Shown: positions 30,144 to 38,674 of the stretch, one piece after another | How positions within the stretch are numbered: position 1 is the stretch's first letter | How the letters are laid out: each line of letters starts with the position of its first letter | Source of the DNA: Mycolicibacterium senegalense | Lineage (GTDB): Bacteria > Actinomycetota > Actinomycetes > Mycobacteriales > Mycobacteriaceae | NCBI RefSeq assembly: GCF_019645875.1 | Contig: NZ_CP081000.1 | Location: 2,666,001 to 2,730,000 of the forward strand | Direction of reading: 5' to 3' | DNA length: 64,000 bases | Program-made: the position numbers and the translations under genes | Notes under the pieces: generated by a model | What the model saw: only the letters and a program-made list of their open reading frames with translations | Database searches by the model: none | Told to the model about the DNA's origin: nothing

Positions 30144-30770
30144 ATGACCGGGTCACCGAAAGACGCTGACAAACCACGCCGCGTGCTCATCGCCGAGGAC
30201 GAAGCGCTCATCCGCCTCGACCTGGCGGAGATGCTTCGTGAAGAGGGTTACGAGGTCGTCGGTGAAGCTGGTGACGGCCAGGAAGCTGTCGAACTCGCCG
30301 AATCGCTGCGCCCGGACCTGGTGATCATGGATGTCAAGATGCCGCGTCGTGACGGCATCGACGCCGCCTCTGAGATCGCCAGTAAGCGCATTGCCCCGAT
30401 CGTCATCCTGACCGCGTTCAGCCAGCGGGAGCTGGTTGAGCGGGCCCGTGATGCCGGGGCGATGGCATACCTGGTCAAGCCCTTCAGCATCACCGACCTG
30501 GTCCCGGCCATCGAGGTGGCGGTCAGCCGCTTCAGCGAGATCGCCGCGCTGGAGAACGAAGTGGCGACGCTAGGGGACCGGCTGGAGACCCGGAAGTTGG
30601 TCGAGCGTGCCAAGGGTTTGCTGCAGAGCAAACACCAGATGACCGAGCCCGAGGCGTTCAAGTGGATTCAGCGGGCTGCGATGGATCGTCGCACCACCAT
30701 GAAACGGGTGGCCGAGGTGGTGCTGGAAACGCTCGAGGATTCAGCGGAATCGCCCGTGCAGGAGAACTGA
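30144..30770 (+). CDS. pdtaR: ANTAR-domain response regulator PdtaR
   Basis: 208 aa from the ATG at 30144 (MTGSPKDAD, matching the mycobacterial N-terminus); an ATG at 30135 would add three residues. Receiver domain: acidic LIAEDEA, phosphorylation site Asp63 (IMDVKMPRRDG), Thr in ILTAFSQ and Lys in YLVKPFS. The C-terminal ANTAR domain (about 140-200) includes RKLVERAKGLLQSK and AFKWIQRAAMDRRTTM; it binds RNA stem-loops to antiterminate. Orthologue of Rv1626, partner of the sensor PdtaS, which is encoded elsewhere. Confidence 0.95.
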   Translation: MTGSPKDADKPRRVLIAEDEALIRLDLAEMLREEGYEVVGEAGDGQEAVELAESLRPDLVIMDVKMPRRDGIDAASEIASKRIAPIVILTAFSQRELVERARDAGAMAYLVKPFSITDLVPAIEVAVSRFSEIAALENEVATLGDRLETRKLVERAKGLLQSKHQMTEPEAFKWIQRAAMDRRTTMKRVAEVVLETLEDSAESPVQEN

Positions 30771-30883
30771 CCGACGGGCCCGGTTGTTAATTGTGGGTTT
30801 CCGCTCGCCCGATATTCCGCGTTCAGCCAGGACCCACGCGAGAACCATTCACTCAAGATCCCGCACTCGGGCCGGTCGTTGGC

Positions 30884-30889
30884 TATGTT
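30884..30889 (+). promoter_or_regulatory. Possible -10 box of the branched-chain amino-acid transporter operon
   Basis: TATGTT lies about 80 nt before the GTG start at 30968 in the 197-nt gap after pdtaR. No good -35 element was found. The remainder of the gap shows no other feature I can support. Confidence 0.35.
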
Positions 30890-30967
30890 CTACCCGAAGC
30901 TCCGGCGCCCAGCCCTTACCCGGCCAGGGCGCCGGTGCCGCTGACAACTCTGACCCGGAGGTGAAGC

Positions 30968-32179
30968 GTGCGCGGTCGCGTGGCACGGAAGGCGTTTGCT
31001 CTCGGAAGTGCGGGTGTGGTTGCCCTGGCGATTGCCGGCTGTAACCAATCCTCGCCGGAAGGCGGGACATCGCAGACCGACTTGAAGATCGTCGAGAAGG
31101 TCCAGATCGACGAGAACGGCGCTGAGGTGAAGGCCGCCGAAGGGGTTGCTCCCGCTGAGCCCGCCGGTGACGGCAAGGCCGTCTGCCCGCCGGTGATGCT
31201 CGGCATGATGGGCGCGCTCAACGGTCCCGACGCCGCGCTGGGCATCAACATCAAGAACGGCGTACAACTCGCGATCGACAAGCACAACGCGGCCAATGCC
31301 GGTTGCCAGGTGCAGCTCAAGAGCTTTGACACCGAAGGCGATCCGCAGAAGGCCACCGGCGTGGCGCCGCAGATCGTCGACGACGCGATGATCATCGGCC
31401 TGGTCGGGCCCGCGTTCTCCGGTGAAACCAAGGCCACCGGGGATGTGTTCAATCAGGCCGGCTTGGTGGCTGCCACCGCGTCGGCCACCAACGTCACATT
31501 GAGCGAGAACGGATGGCGGACGTTCTTCCGTGGCCTGGCCAACGACGGCGTCCAGGGCCCCTCGGTGGCCAACTATCTCAAGAACACGCTGGGCAACAAG
31601 AAGGTGTGCGTGGTCGATGACAGCACCGACTACGGCCTCGGCCTGGCCGAGGCGGTTCGCGAAACGCTTGGCCCGGTTGCCGATTCGGCTTGCAATATCT
31701 CGGTGAAGAAGGGCGACAAGGAGTTCTCGGCCGCCGTCACCCAGATCAAGGGGGCAGCTCCGGACTCGGTGTTCTACAGCGGTTACTACTCCGAGGCGGC
31801 TCCGTTCGTTCAGCAGCTCAAGGACGGCGGCGTGACCGCGACCTTTGTCAGCGCCGACGGCACCAAGGATCAGCAGTTCGTCAATCAGGCGGGCGAATCG
31901 TCGAAGGGCGCGTTGCTGTCCTGCCCGTGTGGTCCGGCCACCGGGGCCTTCGCCGACGAGTACACCAAGAAGTTCGGCCAGGCGCCCGGCACCTACAGCA
32001 CCGAGGGCTACGACCTCGGCACCATCCTGCTCAAGGGCATCGATTCGGGCGCCATCACCCGTCCGGCGCTGCTCGACTTCGTCCGCAAGTACGAGGGTCA
32101 GGGGGTGGCCCGCAAGTACCAGTGGACAGACAAGGGTGAGCTGACCACCAACTTGATCTGGATGTACGAAGTCAAGTAG
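30968..32179 (+). CDS. Branched-chain amino-acid ABC transporter substrate-binding lipoprotein
   Basis: 403 aa. GTG start with a strong GGAGGTGAA upstream. Lipobox at Cys25 (ALAIAGC). Periplasmic-binding fold type I (LivJ/LivK-like): VMLGMMGALNGPDAALG, the switch IIGLVGPAFSGETKA, VCVVDDSTDYGLGLAE, and the ligand-domain DSVFYSGYYSEAAPFVQQL. The 30-70 residue segment after the lipobox is a charged linker. First gene of a five-gene liv cluster; a hairpin separates it from livH. Confidence 0.93.
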   Translation: MRGRVARKAFALGSAGVVALAIAGCNQSSPEGGTSQTDLKIVEKVQIDENGAEVKAAEGVAPAEPAGDGKAVCPPVMLGMMGALNGPDAALGINIKNGVQLAIDKHNAANAGCQVQLKSFDTEGDPQKATGVAPQIVDDAMIIGLVGPAFSGETKATGDVFNQAGLVAATASATNVTLSENGWRTFFRGLANDGVQGPSVANYLKNTLGNKKVCVVDDSTDYGLGLAEAVRETLGPVADSACNISVKKGDKEFSAAVTQIKGAAPDSVFYSGYYSEAAPFVQQLKDGGVTATFVSADGTKDQQFVNQAGESSKGALLSCPCGPATGAFADEYTKKFGQAPGTYSTEGYDLGTILLKGIDSGAITRPALLDFVRKYEGQGVARKYQWTDKGELTTNLIWMYEVK

Positions 32180-32188
32180 TCCGCTGAC

Positions 32189-32229
32189 GAAACGCGTCCG
32201 AGACCACAGCCCGGACTCGGGCGCGTTTC
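32189..32229 (+). terminator. Hairpin between the liv binding-protein gene and livH
   Basis: GAAACGCGtCCGAG (32189-32202) pairs with CTCGGgCGCGTTTC (32216-32229): a 14-bp stem with one mismatch and a 13-nt loop, just after the stop codon. No U-run follows, as is common for mycobacterial hairpin terminators. It may be a partial terminator or an mRNA stabiliser that raises binding protein over permease. Confidence 0.7.
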
Positions 32230-32260
32230 GCTACACACCACAGTCAGGAGCCGCCGCCGG

Positions 32261-33298
32261 ATGATCCATCAGTGCGTCGAGCAGTCCGCTTGCCTGGCAT
32301 CGAACATCAGCTTCAACCTGGATGGCCTGCGAGACGGCTTCTGGCAGTTGACGATCGACGGCCTGTCCTGGGGCGCGATCTACGCGCTGGTGGCGGTGGG
32401 CTACACCCTGGTCTTCGGCGTGCTGCGCCTGATCAACTTCGCCCATTCCGAGATCTTCATGCTCGGCATGTTCGGCGCGTACTTCTGTTTGGACGTGATC
32501 CTGGGGTTCTCCCCGAGCGGCAACGCCTACAACAAGGGCGTCGCGCTGACGGTGCTGTATCTCGGCATCGCCATGCTGTTCGCGATGCTGGTCTCGGGCT
32601 CGGCGGCGGTCGGTCTTGAGCTCATTGCCTACCGGCCGCTGCGAAAACGTAATGCCCGTGCCCTGACCTTCCTCATCACGGCGATCGGTATGTCGTTCGT
32701 ACTGCAAGAATTCGTGCATTTCGTGCTGCCCAAGCTCTTGAAGGGCTACGGCGGCAGTAACGCCCAGCAGCCCATCGTGCTGGTCCAGCCGAAAACCCAG
32801 TTCACGATCTTCGGCGCGTCGGTGTCGAACGTGACGCTGGTGATCGTGGGTGCCGCGCTGGTCCTCGCGGTGCTGACCGACATCGCGATCAACCGGACGA
32901 AGTTCGGTCGCGGGATCCGGGCGGTCGCGCAGGATCCGACCACCGCCACGTTGATGGGGGTCTCGCGGGAGCGCATCATCATGCGGACCTTCCTCATCGG
33001 TGGTCTGCTGGCAGGGGCCGCGGCGCTGCTCTACACGCTGAAGGTGCCGCAGGGCATCATCTACTCGGGCGGCTTCCTGCTCGGCATCAAAGCGTTCTCG
33101 GCCGCGGTGCTCGGCGGTATCGGTAATCTCCGGGGCGCACTGCTGGGCGGGCTGCTGCTGGGCATCATGGAGAACTACGGACAGGCGGTGTTCGGAACGC
33201 AGTGGCGTGATGTCGTGGCGTTCGTTCTGCTGGTACTGGTGCTGCTGTTCCGGCCGACCGGCATACTCGGTGAGAGCCTCGGGAAGGCGCGGGTATGA
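32261..33298 (+). CDS. livH: Branched-chain amino-acid ABC transporter permease LivH
   Basis: 345 aa. ATG at 32261. The LivH motif GAIYALVAVGYTLVFGVLRLIN FAHSEIFMLG region begins near residue 38 (shown here with a break). Eight or so TM segments, the conserved AQDPTTATLMGVSRERI cytosolic loop that docks to the ATPase, and the terminal LLGIMENYG block. The N-terminal 25 residues (HQCVEQSACLASN) contain two Cys and precede the first TM. It overlaps livM by 4 nt (ATGA). Confidence 0.93.
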   Translation: MIHQCVEQSACLASNISFNLDGLRDGFWQLTIDGLSWGAIYALVAVGYTLVFGVLRLINFAHSEIFMLGMFGAYFCLDVILGFSPSGNAYNKGVALTVLYLGIAMLFAMLVSGSAAVGLELIAYRPLRKRNARALTFLITAIGMSFVLQEFVHFVLPKLLKGYGGSNAQQPIVLVQPKTQFTIFGASVSNVTLVIVGAALVLAVLTDIAINRTKFGRGIRAVAQDPTTATLMGVSRERIIMRTFLIGGLLAGAAALLYTLKVPQGIIYSGGFLLGIKAFSAAVLGGIGNLRGALLGGLLLGIMENYGQAVFGTQWRDVVAFVLLVLVLLFRPTGILGESLGKARV

Positions 33299-34497
33299 GC
33301 GAGCATCACGGTTCACAGTCCGCCGGACCGCTGACCAAGACGTTATTGGCCCCCGGCGACGCCATTCGCGAGTGGTGGTCGAGCCTGCCGCGAATCGCGA
33401 AATGGCTTGTCGGGGTTGTGGGTTTCGGATTGCTGGCCCTGCTGCCGTTGTTCACTCCCAGCTTCCTCAACACCACGGGCATCAGCTTCGGCGGCACCAT
33501 GGCGCAGTTCGCGATGGTGGCCATCATCGCGATCGGGCTCAACGTCGTTGTGGGGCAGGCCGGCCTGCTCGACCTCGGTTACGTGGGCTTCTATGCGGTC
33601 GGCGCCTACACCGTGGCGTTGCTGACCAGTCCCGACAGTCCGTGGAACAAAGTGGGTCCCGACGGGTTCTTCAGTAAGGACTGGGCGTGGCTGTCCTGCG
33701 TTCCGTTGGCGATGGCCGTCACCGCGTTGGCCGGGCTCATCCTGGGAACGCCCACCCTGCGGTTGCGCGGCGACTATCTGGCGATCGTCACCCTCGGTTT
33801 CGGTGAGATCATCCGACTGCTCGCCGACAACCTCTCCGACATCACCAACGGTTCCCGCGGGCTCAACCAGGTCGCCTACCCGCGGGTGGGGGAGAGCGAC
33901 AAGCTACCCAACGGGGTGTTCTCCAGCGGCAACTCGGCCGGTGAGGCGAACTACGGAACCTGGTGGTTCTGGCTCGGCCTGATCCTGATGGTCGGCATCC
34001 TGCTGTTGGTGGGCAACCTTGAGCGCAGCCGGGTCGGACGCGCGTGGGTAGCAGTCCGCGAGGACGAGGACGCCGCCGAGGTGATGGGCGTCAACACCTT
34101 CCGCTTCAAGCTGTGGGCGTTCGTCATCGGCGCCGCGATCGGCGGCCTGTCGGGTGCGCTCTACGCCGGCCAGGTCCAGTACGTGGCGCCGCCGACGTTC
34201 AACATCATCAACTCGATGTTGTTCCTGTGCGCTGTGGTGCTCGGTGGGCAGGGCAACAAGCTCGGGGTCATCTTCGGGGCGTTCGTCGTGGTGTATCTGC
34301 CCAACCGGCTGCTTGGTGTCGAATTCCTCGGGATCAACCTGGGGGACCTGAAGTACCTGTTCTTCGGTCTGGCGCTGGTGGTGCTGATGATTTTCCGGCC
34401 GCAGGGTCTGTTCCCGGTCCGGCAGCAGCTGTTGACCTACGGCAGATCGGCTCGACAGTTGTTGCGCAGCAACACGGACAAGGAGCCGGTGGGATGA
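33295..34497 (+). CDS. livM: Branched-chain amino-acid ABC transporter permease LivM
   Basis: 400 aa, second permease of the heterodimer. A hydrophilic N-terminus (about 40 residues) is followed by some nine TM segments. Hallmarks: [20 protein letters not shown] near residue 84-103, [18 protein letters not shown], and the coupling loop [20 protein letters not shown]. Overlaps both neighbours by 4 nt. Confidence 0.94.
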   Translation: MSEHHGSQSAGPLTKTLLAPGDAIREWWSSLPRIAKWLVGVVGFGLLALLPLFTPSFLNTTGISFGGTMAQFAMVAIIAIGLNVVVGQAGLLDLGYVGFYAVGAYTVALLTSPDSPWNKVGPDGFFSKDWAWLSCVPLAMAVTALAGLILGTPTLRLRGDYLAIVTLGFGEIIRLLADNLSDITNGSRGLNQVAYPRVGESDKLPNGVFSSGNSAGEANYGTWWFWLGLILMVGILLLVGNLERSRVGRAWVAVREDEDAAEVMGVNTFRFKLWAFVIGAAIGGLSGALYAGQVQYVAPPTFNIINSMLFLCAVVLGGQGNKLGVIFGAFVVVYLPNRLLGVEFLGINLGDLKYLFFGLALVVLMIFRPQGLFPVRQQLLTYGRSARQLLRSNTDKEPVG

Positions 34498-35348
34498 GCG
34501 AACCCATGCCCGGCGTGGCCGAGAGCGTCGAGGAACTGGCCGGCGTGCACCGTGAGATCCACGCGGCCGAGGGTGAGATCCTGCTCGAGACCCGCGATCT
34601 GACGGTCAAATTCGGTGGCCTGGTCGCGCTGGATTCGGTCAGCTTCAACATCCGCCGTGGTGAGATCCTCGGTCTGATCGGCCCCAACGGCGCGGGCAAG
34701 ACCACCTGCTTCAACGCGATCACCGGTGTCTACCGGGCCAGTTCGGGATCAGTCATCTTCGACGGCGCTCCGCTCGGCCGGATCAAACGTCACCAGATCA
34801 CGCGCCGCGGCATCGCCCGCACGTTCCAGAACATCCGGTTGTTCGGAGAGATGACCGCGCTGGAAAACGTCATGGTGGGCACCGACGCGCGGCACAAGAC
34901 CTCGGTGCCCGGAGCCCTGGTGCGTTCTGGAAGGCACCGACGCGAGGAACGATCGGCCATCGAACGTGCCGCGGCGCTGCTCCATTTCGTCGGGATCGCT
35001 CATCGCGGGGAGGAGAAGGCGAAGAATCTGCCGTATGGCGACCAGCGCCGCCTCGAGATCGCCCGGGCGCTGGCGACCGAACCCAAACTGTTGTGCCTCG
35101 ACGAACCGGCCGCCGGGTTCAATCCGGCCGAGAAGGCGTCGTTGATCGAGCTGATCCGAAAGATCCGCGATGACGGTTACACCGTGCTGCTGATCGAGCA
35201 TGACATGCGTCTGGTGATGGGCGTGACCGACCGGATCGTGGTGTTGGAGTTCGGCCGCAAGATCGCCGACGGCTTGCCACACGAAATCCGCGAGGACCCC
35301 AGGGTCATCGCCGCGTATCTGGGGGTGCCCGATGACGAGCTCGGTTGA
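34494..35348 (+). CDS. livG: Branched-chain amino-acid ABC transporter ATP-binding protein LivG
   Basis: 284 aa from the ATG at 34494, which overlaps the livM stop. An N-terminal extension of about 25 residues precedes the ABC core. Walker [13 protein letters not shown]-loop [13 protein letters not shown], a degenerate signature ([15 protein letters not shown], usual for LivG), Walker [14 protein letters not shown] and H-loop [11 protein letters not shown]. Overlaps livF by 17 nt. Confidence 0.95.
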   Translation: MSEPMPGVAESVEELAGVHREIHAAEGEILLETRDLTVKFGGLVALDSVSFNIRRGEILGLIGPNGAGKTTCFNAITGVYRASSGSVIFDGAPLGRIKRHQITRRGIARTFQNIRLFGEMTALENVMVGTDARHKTSVPGALVRSGRHRREERSAIERAAALLHFVGIAHRGEEKAKNLPYGDQRRLEIARALATEPKLLCLDEPAAGFNPAEKASLIELIRKIRDDGYTVLLIEHDMRLVMGVTDRIVVLEFGRKIADGLPHEIREDPRVIAAYLGVPDDELG

Positions 35349-36078
35349 GACCAGCCGTCCGGTGCTGCTGGAGGTGCGCGACGTGGTGGTGCACTATGGC
35401 CGCATCAAGGCCTTGCACGGCGTCTCGCTGGTGGTGCACGAGGGCGAGTTGGTGACTCTGCTGGGTTCCAACGGTGCCGGCAAGACGACCATGATGCGGG
35501 CGATCTCAGGTCTGCGGTCGCTCACCTCGGGCTCGGTCTGTTTCGAGGGCCGCGACATCTCCCGGGTGAAGGCGCATCAGCGCGTGATCGACGGGCTGAT
35601 CCAGGCTCCCGAGGGGCGCGGGGTGTTTCCCGGGATGACCGTGGTGGAGAACCTCGAGATGGGTTGTTACGGACGTAAGTTCGCCACCCGCGCCGAGCAT
35701 GACGAGCGCCTGGACTGGGTGTTCGAGACGTTCCCGAGGCTTGCCGAGCGCCGGTCCCAGGTCGGCGGAACCCTCTCCGGTGGGGAACAACAGATGTTGG
35801 CCATCGGGCGGGCCCTGATGGCCCGGCCCAGAGTGCTGCTGCTGGACGAGCCGTCGATGGGACTGGCTCCCATGGTGATCTCGCAGATCTTCAAGATCAT
35901 CTCCGAGATCAACGCTCAGGGCACCACTGTGCTGCTGGTCGAGCAGAATGCCCAGCAGGCGCTGAGCCGGTCCGACCGGGCCTACATTCTGGAAACCGGT
36001 AGCGTCACGCGCACCGGTGACGCGCGGGAACTGTTGGCCGACGACAGCATTCGCGCCGCCTACCTCGGAGTGGCCTAG
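35332..36078 (+). CDS. livF: Branched-chain amino-acid ABC transporter ATP-binding protein LivF
   Basis: 248 aa, second ATPase. Walker A LLGSNGAGKTT, the LivF-type APEGRGVFPGMTVVENL, signature LSGGEQQMLAIGRAL, Walker B VLLLDEPSMGLAP and LLVEQNAQQAL in place of the H-loop His (normal for LivF). The start is inside the end of livG. Completes the transporter encoded by the cluster. Confidence 0.95.
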   Translation: MTSSVETSRPVLLEVRDVVVHYGRIKALHGVSLVVHEGELVTLLGSNGAGKTTMMRAISGLRSLTSGSVCFEGRDISRVKAHQRVIDGLIQAPEGRGVFPGMTVVENLEMGCYGRKFATRAEHDERLDWVFETFPRLAERRSQVGGTLSGGEQQMLAIGRALMARPRVLLLDEPSMGLAPMVISQIFKIISEINAQGTTVLLVEQNAQQALSRSDRAYILETGSVTRTGDARELLADDSIRAAYLGVA

Positions 36079-36081
36079 CCC

Positions 36082-36408
36082 ATGGTCGGCAAGTCGATCG
36101 TGCTGTTCGTCCTGGCCGCGGTGCTGGAGATCGGCGGGGCCTGGCTGGTGTGGCAGGGGGTGCGCGAGCACCGCGGCTGGTTGTGGATGGGCGCCGGCGT
36201 GATCGCGCTGGGCGCCTACGGGTTCGTGGCGGCCTTCCAGCCCGACGCTCACTTCGGGCGTGTCCTGGCTGCCTACGGCGGGGTGTTCATCGCCGGATCG
36301 TTGTTGTGGGGCATGGTCGCCGACGGTTTTCGGCCCGACCGCTGGGATGTGGCCGGTGCACTCGTGGCCCTGGCCGGAGTCGGCCTGATCATGTACGCCC
36401 CGCGCTGA
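36082..36408 (+). CDS. UPF0060 (YnfA-like) small membrane protein
   Basis: 108 aa, four TM segments. The YnfA hallmarks are present: [20 protein letters not shown] at residues 12-31, [20 protein letters not shown] and [15 protein letters not shown]. Distant relative of small multidrug-resistance pumps; transport has not been shown for mycobacteria. Three nt after livF, so co-transcribed, although it has no evident role in amino-acid uptake. Convergent with the next gene, 3 nt between stops. Confidence 0.93.
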   Translation: MVGKSIVLFVLAAVLEIGGAWLVWQGVREHRGWLWMGAGVIALGAYGFVAAFQPDAHFGRVLAAYGGVFIAGSLLWGMVADGFRPDRWDVAGALVALAGVGLIMYAPR

Positions 36409-36411
36409 CCG

Positions 36412-37299
36412 TCAGGCCAGGTGGGCGCTGTCGTCGTCGAGGTCGTCGCGGCTCAGACCCATGGGGGTAGCAGCCGGGACATCGCCTGCGGCCACCACCT
36501 GCCGGGTGATGGGCGTGAGGACTTGGAACAGAGTGGTGATCTCGTCATCGGTCAACGCGTCCAGTGCACTCAGCGCCAGGGCATCGGTGCGATCTTCGAT
36601 GGCCTGCTTGATGTCCCGCCCGGCTTCGGTGAGCTCACCGTCGACGTCCAGCCAGCCGCGGGAGCGCAGCTGTTCGACATAGCCGGCCCACTGCTTCTCG
36701 TCGTAGTCGCGGCTGCGCATGATCATCTCGCGGGGTACGCGTCCGGCCGCGGCGTGCAGCACGTTGCTTTGCCGGCCGCTGATCCCTTCGGCTACCAGCA
36801 CCGCGATGTGGGCGTCACCGCGGTGCTCACGCAGCAGGGTGACGGCGTGCCAGAGTTTGGCGATGGGGTCCTCGGGCCACGGCAGAGCACGGTTGGCGGC
36901 GTAGAGCGGCCGGCCATCTAGAGGTGCAGTGCGAGCAGCCTTCGCGGTCAGTTCGGCCGCCAACTGGGTCGGCTCGGAATCGGTCACCCCGGATCGCCGC
37001 AGTGCCGCGACTGCCGCAGCCGATCGAGCCTGCAAAAGTACTGCCGGACTTGCCTTCTCCCATGCGGCCGGGAGCGCCTTGGCGACCCGCTCGGTGGTGA
37101 AGTTGTAGAACGTGGCAGCGACGACATCGGGGGCCACGATGCCCAGCGGGGCGGAACGGGCGGCGAAGTAACCCATCCAGAACCCCCGGTAGCCGAGGTC
37201 GTCAAGGGCTGCGCGCGACTCTGGTGCGAAGTAGGTGACCGCATGTACGGGTTCGAGCCGGTCGAAGAACCGGCGCGCCAATGCAGGAGTACGACCCAT
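36412..37299 (-). CDS. SCO6745/SalK-like protein
   Basis: 295 aa, no signal or TM segments. The N-terminal part (FFDRLEPVHAVTYFAPE and YRGFWMGYFAARSAPLG) and the C-terminal winged-helix-like part (RSRDYDEKQWAGYVEQLRSR to LTEAGRDIKQAIEDRTD) match the actinobacterial SCO6745 family, also called SalK-like. It resembles a MarR-like fold, but DNA binding has not been shown to my knowledge. It lies 8 nt after gntR on the same strand, so it is probably co-transcribed with the regulator. Confidence 0.75.
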   Translation of the reverse strand: MGRTPALARRFFDRLEPVHAVTYFAPESRAALDDLGYRGFWMGYFAARSAPLGIVAPDVVAATFYNFTTERVAKALPAAWEKASPAVLLQARSAAAVAALRRSGVTDSEPTQLAAELTAKAARTAPLDGRPLYAANRALPWPEDPIAKLWHAVTLLREHRGDAHIAVLVAEGISGRQSNVLHAAAGRVPREMIMRSRDYDEKQWAGYVEQLRSRGWLDVDGELTEAGRDIKQAIEDRTDALALSALDALTDDEITTLFQVLTPITRQVVAAGDVPAATPMGLSRDDLDDDSAHLA

Positions 37300-37307
37300 A
37301 CAGCTAG

Positions 37308-38024
37308 TTAAGCATCGGGCCGGTCGCCTTCGATCACCGCAGTGGCCGCCTCGTCGATGATGGCTCGCATCGCCCGCTCGGCGGCGTCCTCGTCGCGCAG
37401 CCGGATCGCCCTGGCCACCTCGTCGTGCAACTCGATGGCAGCCGGGTTGGGCGAGTCGGGCATCAGACCATGTTGGGTGCGGCCGGCGAGGACCTCAGCC
37501 ACCACGTCGTTGAGCGCGCGGAACATCTCGTTCCCACTGGCCTCTAGGAGTGTCTGGTGGAAAACCTTGTCCGCCAACAGGTATGCGTCGAGGTTTCCGG
37601 ACCTGCCGTGCACCACCATGTCCGAGACGGCGGCGGCAAGAATGCGGCACTGGTCCGGGTTGGCCCGCCGGGCGGCGAGGGCCGCGGCGGCCGGTTCGAA
37701 ACCCCGCCGAAGCTCCGACAGTGAGGCCAGCAGGGCGGCGCGGTCTCCGGCCTGCAGGCGCCAGCGGATCAGCCTGGGGTCGAACACATTCCACTTGCGC
37801 GGGGGCTGGACGGTGATCCCGACCCGGCGCCGCGATTCCACCATGCCCATCGATTCCAGCACCCGGATCACCTCCCGGGCGACGCTGCGGGACACCTCGT
37901 GCTCGGCGCTGAGGCGGTCCAGGGTCAGCACCTGCTCAGCCGCCAGCTCGCCGGAGACGATCCCGGTGCCGAGTGTGGTCAACAAGCCGGCATGCAGCGC
38001 GCCGACGTTTGAGGGCGATGACAC
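37308..38024 (-). CDS. GntR/FadR-family transcriptional regulator of the gluconate locus
   Basis: 238 aa. N-terminal winged HTH (about 10-78): LTLDRLSAEHEVSRSVAREV and VLESMGMVESRRRVGI. C-terminal FCD ligand domain (about 95-225) with DKVFHQTLLEASGNEMFRAL and LHDEVARAIRLRDEDAAERA, whose Asp/His residues usually bind a metal and a carboxylate ligand. The GTG start at 38024 lies inside a perfect inverted repeat. Divergent from gluconokinase/permease, so most likely a gluconate-responsive repressor of both directions. Confidence 0.92.
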   Translation of the reverse strand: MSSPSNVGALHAGLLTTLGTGIVSGELAAEQVLTLDRLSAEHEVSRSVAREVIRVLESMGMVESRRRVGITVQPPRKWNVFDPRLIRWRLQAGDRAALLASLSELRRGFEPAAAALAARRANPDQCRILAAAVSDMVVHGRSGNLDAYLLADKVFHQTLLEASGNEMFRALNDVVAEVLAGRTQHGLMPDSPNPAAIELHDEVARAIRLRDEDAAERAMRAIIDEAATAVIEGDRPDA

Positions 38025-38040
38025 GCTTACATCGTGTCAT
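38018..38040. promoter_or_regulatory. Perfect inverted repeat over the gntR start codon
   Basis: ATGACACG (38018-38025) and CGTGTCAT (38033-38040) are exact complements, separated by 7 nt. The gntR start codon is within the left arm. Likely site for autoregulation. Confidence 0.6.
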
Positions 38041-38083
38041 AACGCTTGCCATCGAGGAATAGACCGATTTAATCGAGATGCTA

Positions 38084-38112
38084 TTGCAATCGTATGACTT
38101 TTAAGTCATGCT
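38084..38112 (+). promoter_or_regulatory. gntK promoter with palindromic operator in the spacer
   Basis: TTGCAA (38084-38089) and CATGCT (38107-38112) are 17 nt apart. The spacer is largely the palindrome ATGACTT-TT-AAGTCAT (38094-38109). Both this palindrome and the one at 38018 begin with ATGAC and end with GTCAT, suggesting one regulator recognises both half-sites with different spacing. Confidence 0.55.
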
Positions 38113-38146
38113 TTGTGACGGCAGACACATATTGTGAGGCGGATGT

Positions 38147-38674
38147 ATGGGTTCACCAATCGTGGTCATGGGCGTGTCCGGGTCGGGAAAATCGACGGTC
38201 GGTGCGGCGTTGGCCCAGCGCTTGCGAGTGCCGTTCGCCGATGGCGACGACTTTCACCCGGCCGCCAACATCGCCAAGATGTCCGCGGGCCACGCGCTCG
38301 ATGACGACGACCGCTATCCCTGGTTGGAAGCGATCGGTGAGTGGCTCGCCGACCATCGCGACGGTGGCGTGATGAGTTGCTCGGCGCTCAAACGCAAGTA
38401 CCGCGACCAGCTGCGGCGGCATTGCCGCAATGTCATCTTTCTGCATCTGAGTGGCTCAGCCGAGGTGATCCGTAGGCGCCAGGCCAGCCGGCCAGGTCAC
38501 TTCATGCCGGCCGCCCTGCTCGATTCCCAATTCGCGACGCTGGAACCGCTCGGCTCTGACGAGTCCGGTGTCGCCATCGAGGTCGATCAGAGCATCGACG
38601 CCATAGTCAATGAGTACATCGATCGCGTTTCAGCCGAATCCGACACTGCTACAACAGAACAGGAGAACCGATGA
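38147..38674 (+). CDS. gntK: Gluconokinase
   Basis: 175 aa, cytosolic. Phosphorylates gluconate to 6-phosphogluconate for the pentose phosphate pathway. Walker A MGVSGSGKST at residues 8-17, the gluconate-binding FADGDDFHPAANIAKMSAG, SALKRKYRDQLR and the lid motif RQASRPGHFMP. Usual family length. GAGGCGG precedes the ATG at 38147. It overlaps gntP by 4 nt. Confidence 0.96.
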   Translation: MGSPIVVMGVSGSGKSTVGAALAQRLRVPFADGDDFHPAANIAKMSAGHALDDDDRYPWLEAIGEWLADHRDGGVMSCSALKRKYRDQLRRHCRNVIFLHLSGSAEVIRRRQASRPGHFMPAALLDSQFATLEPLGSDESGVAIEVDQSIDAIVNEYIDRVSAESDTATTEQENR

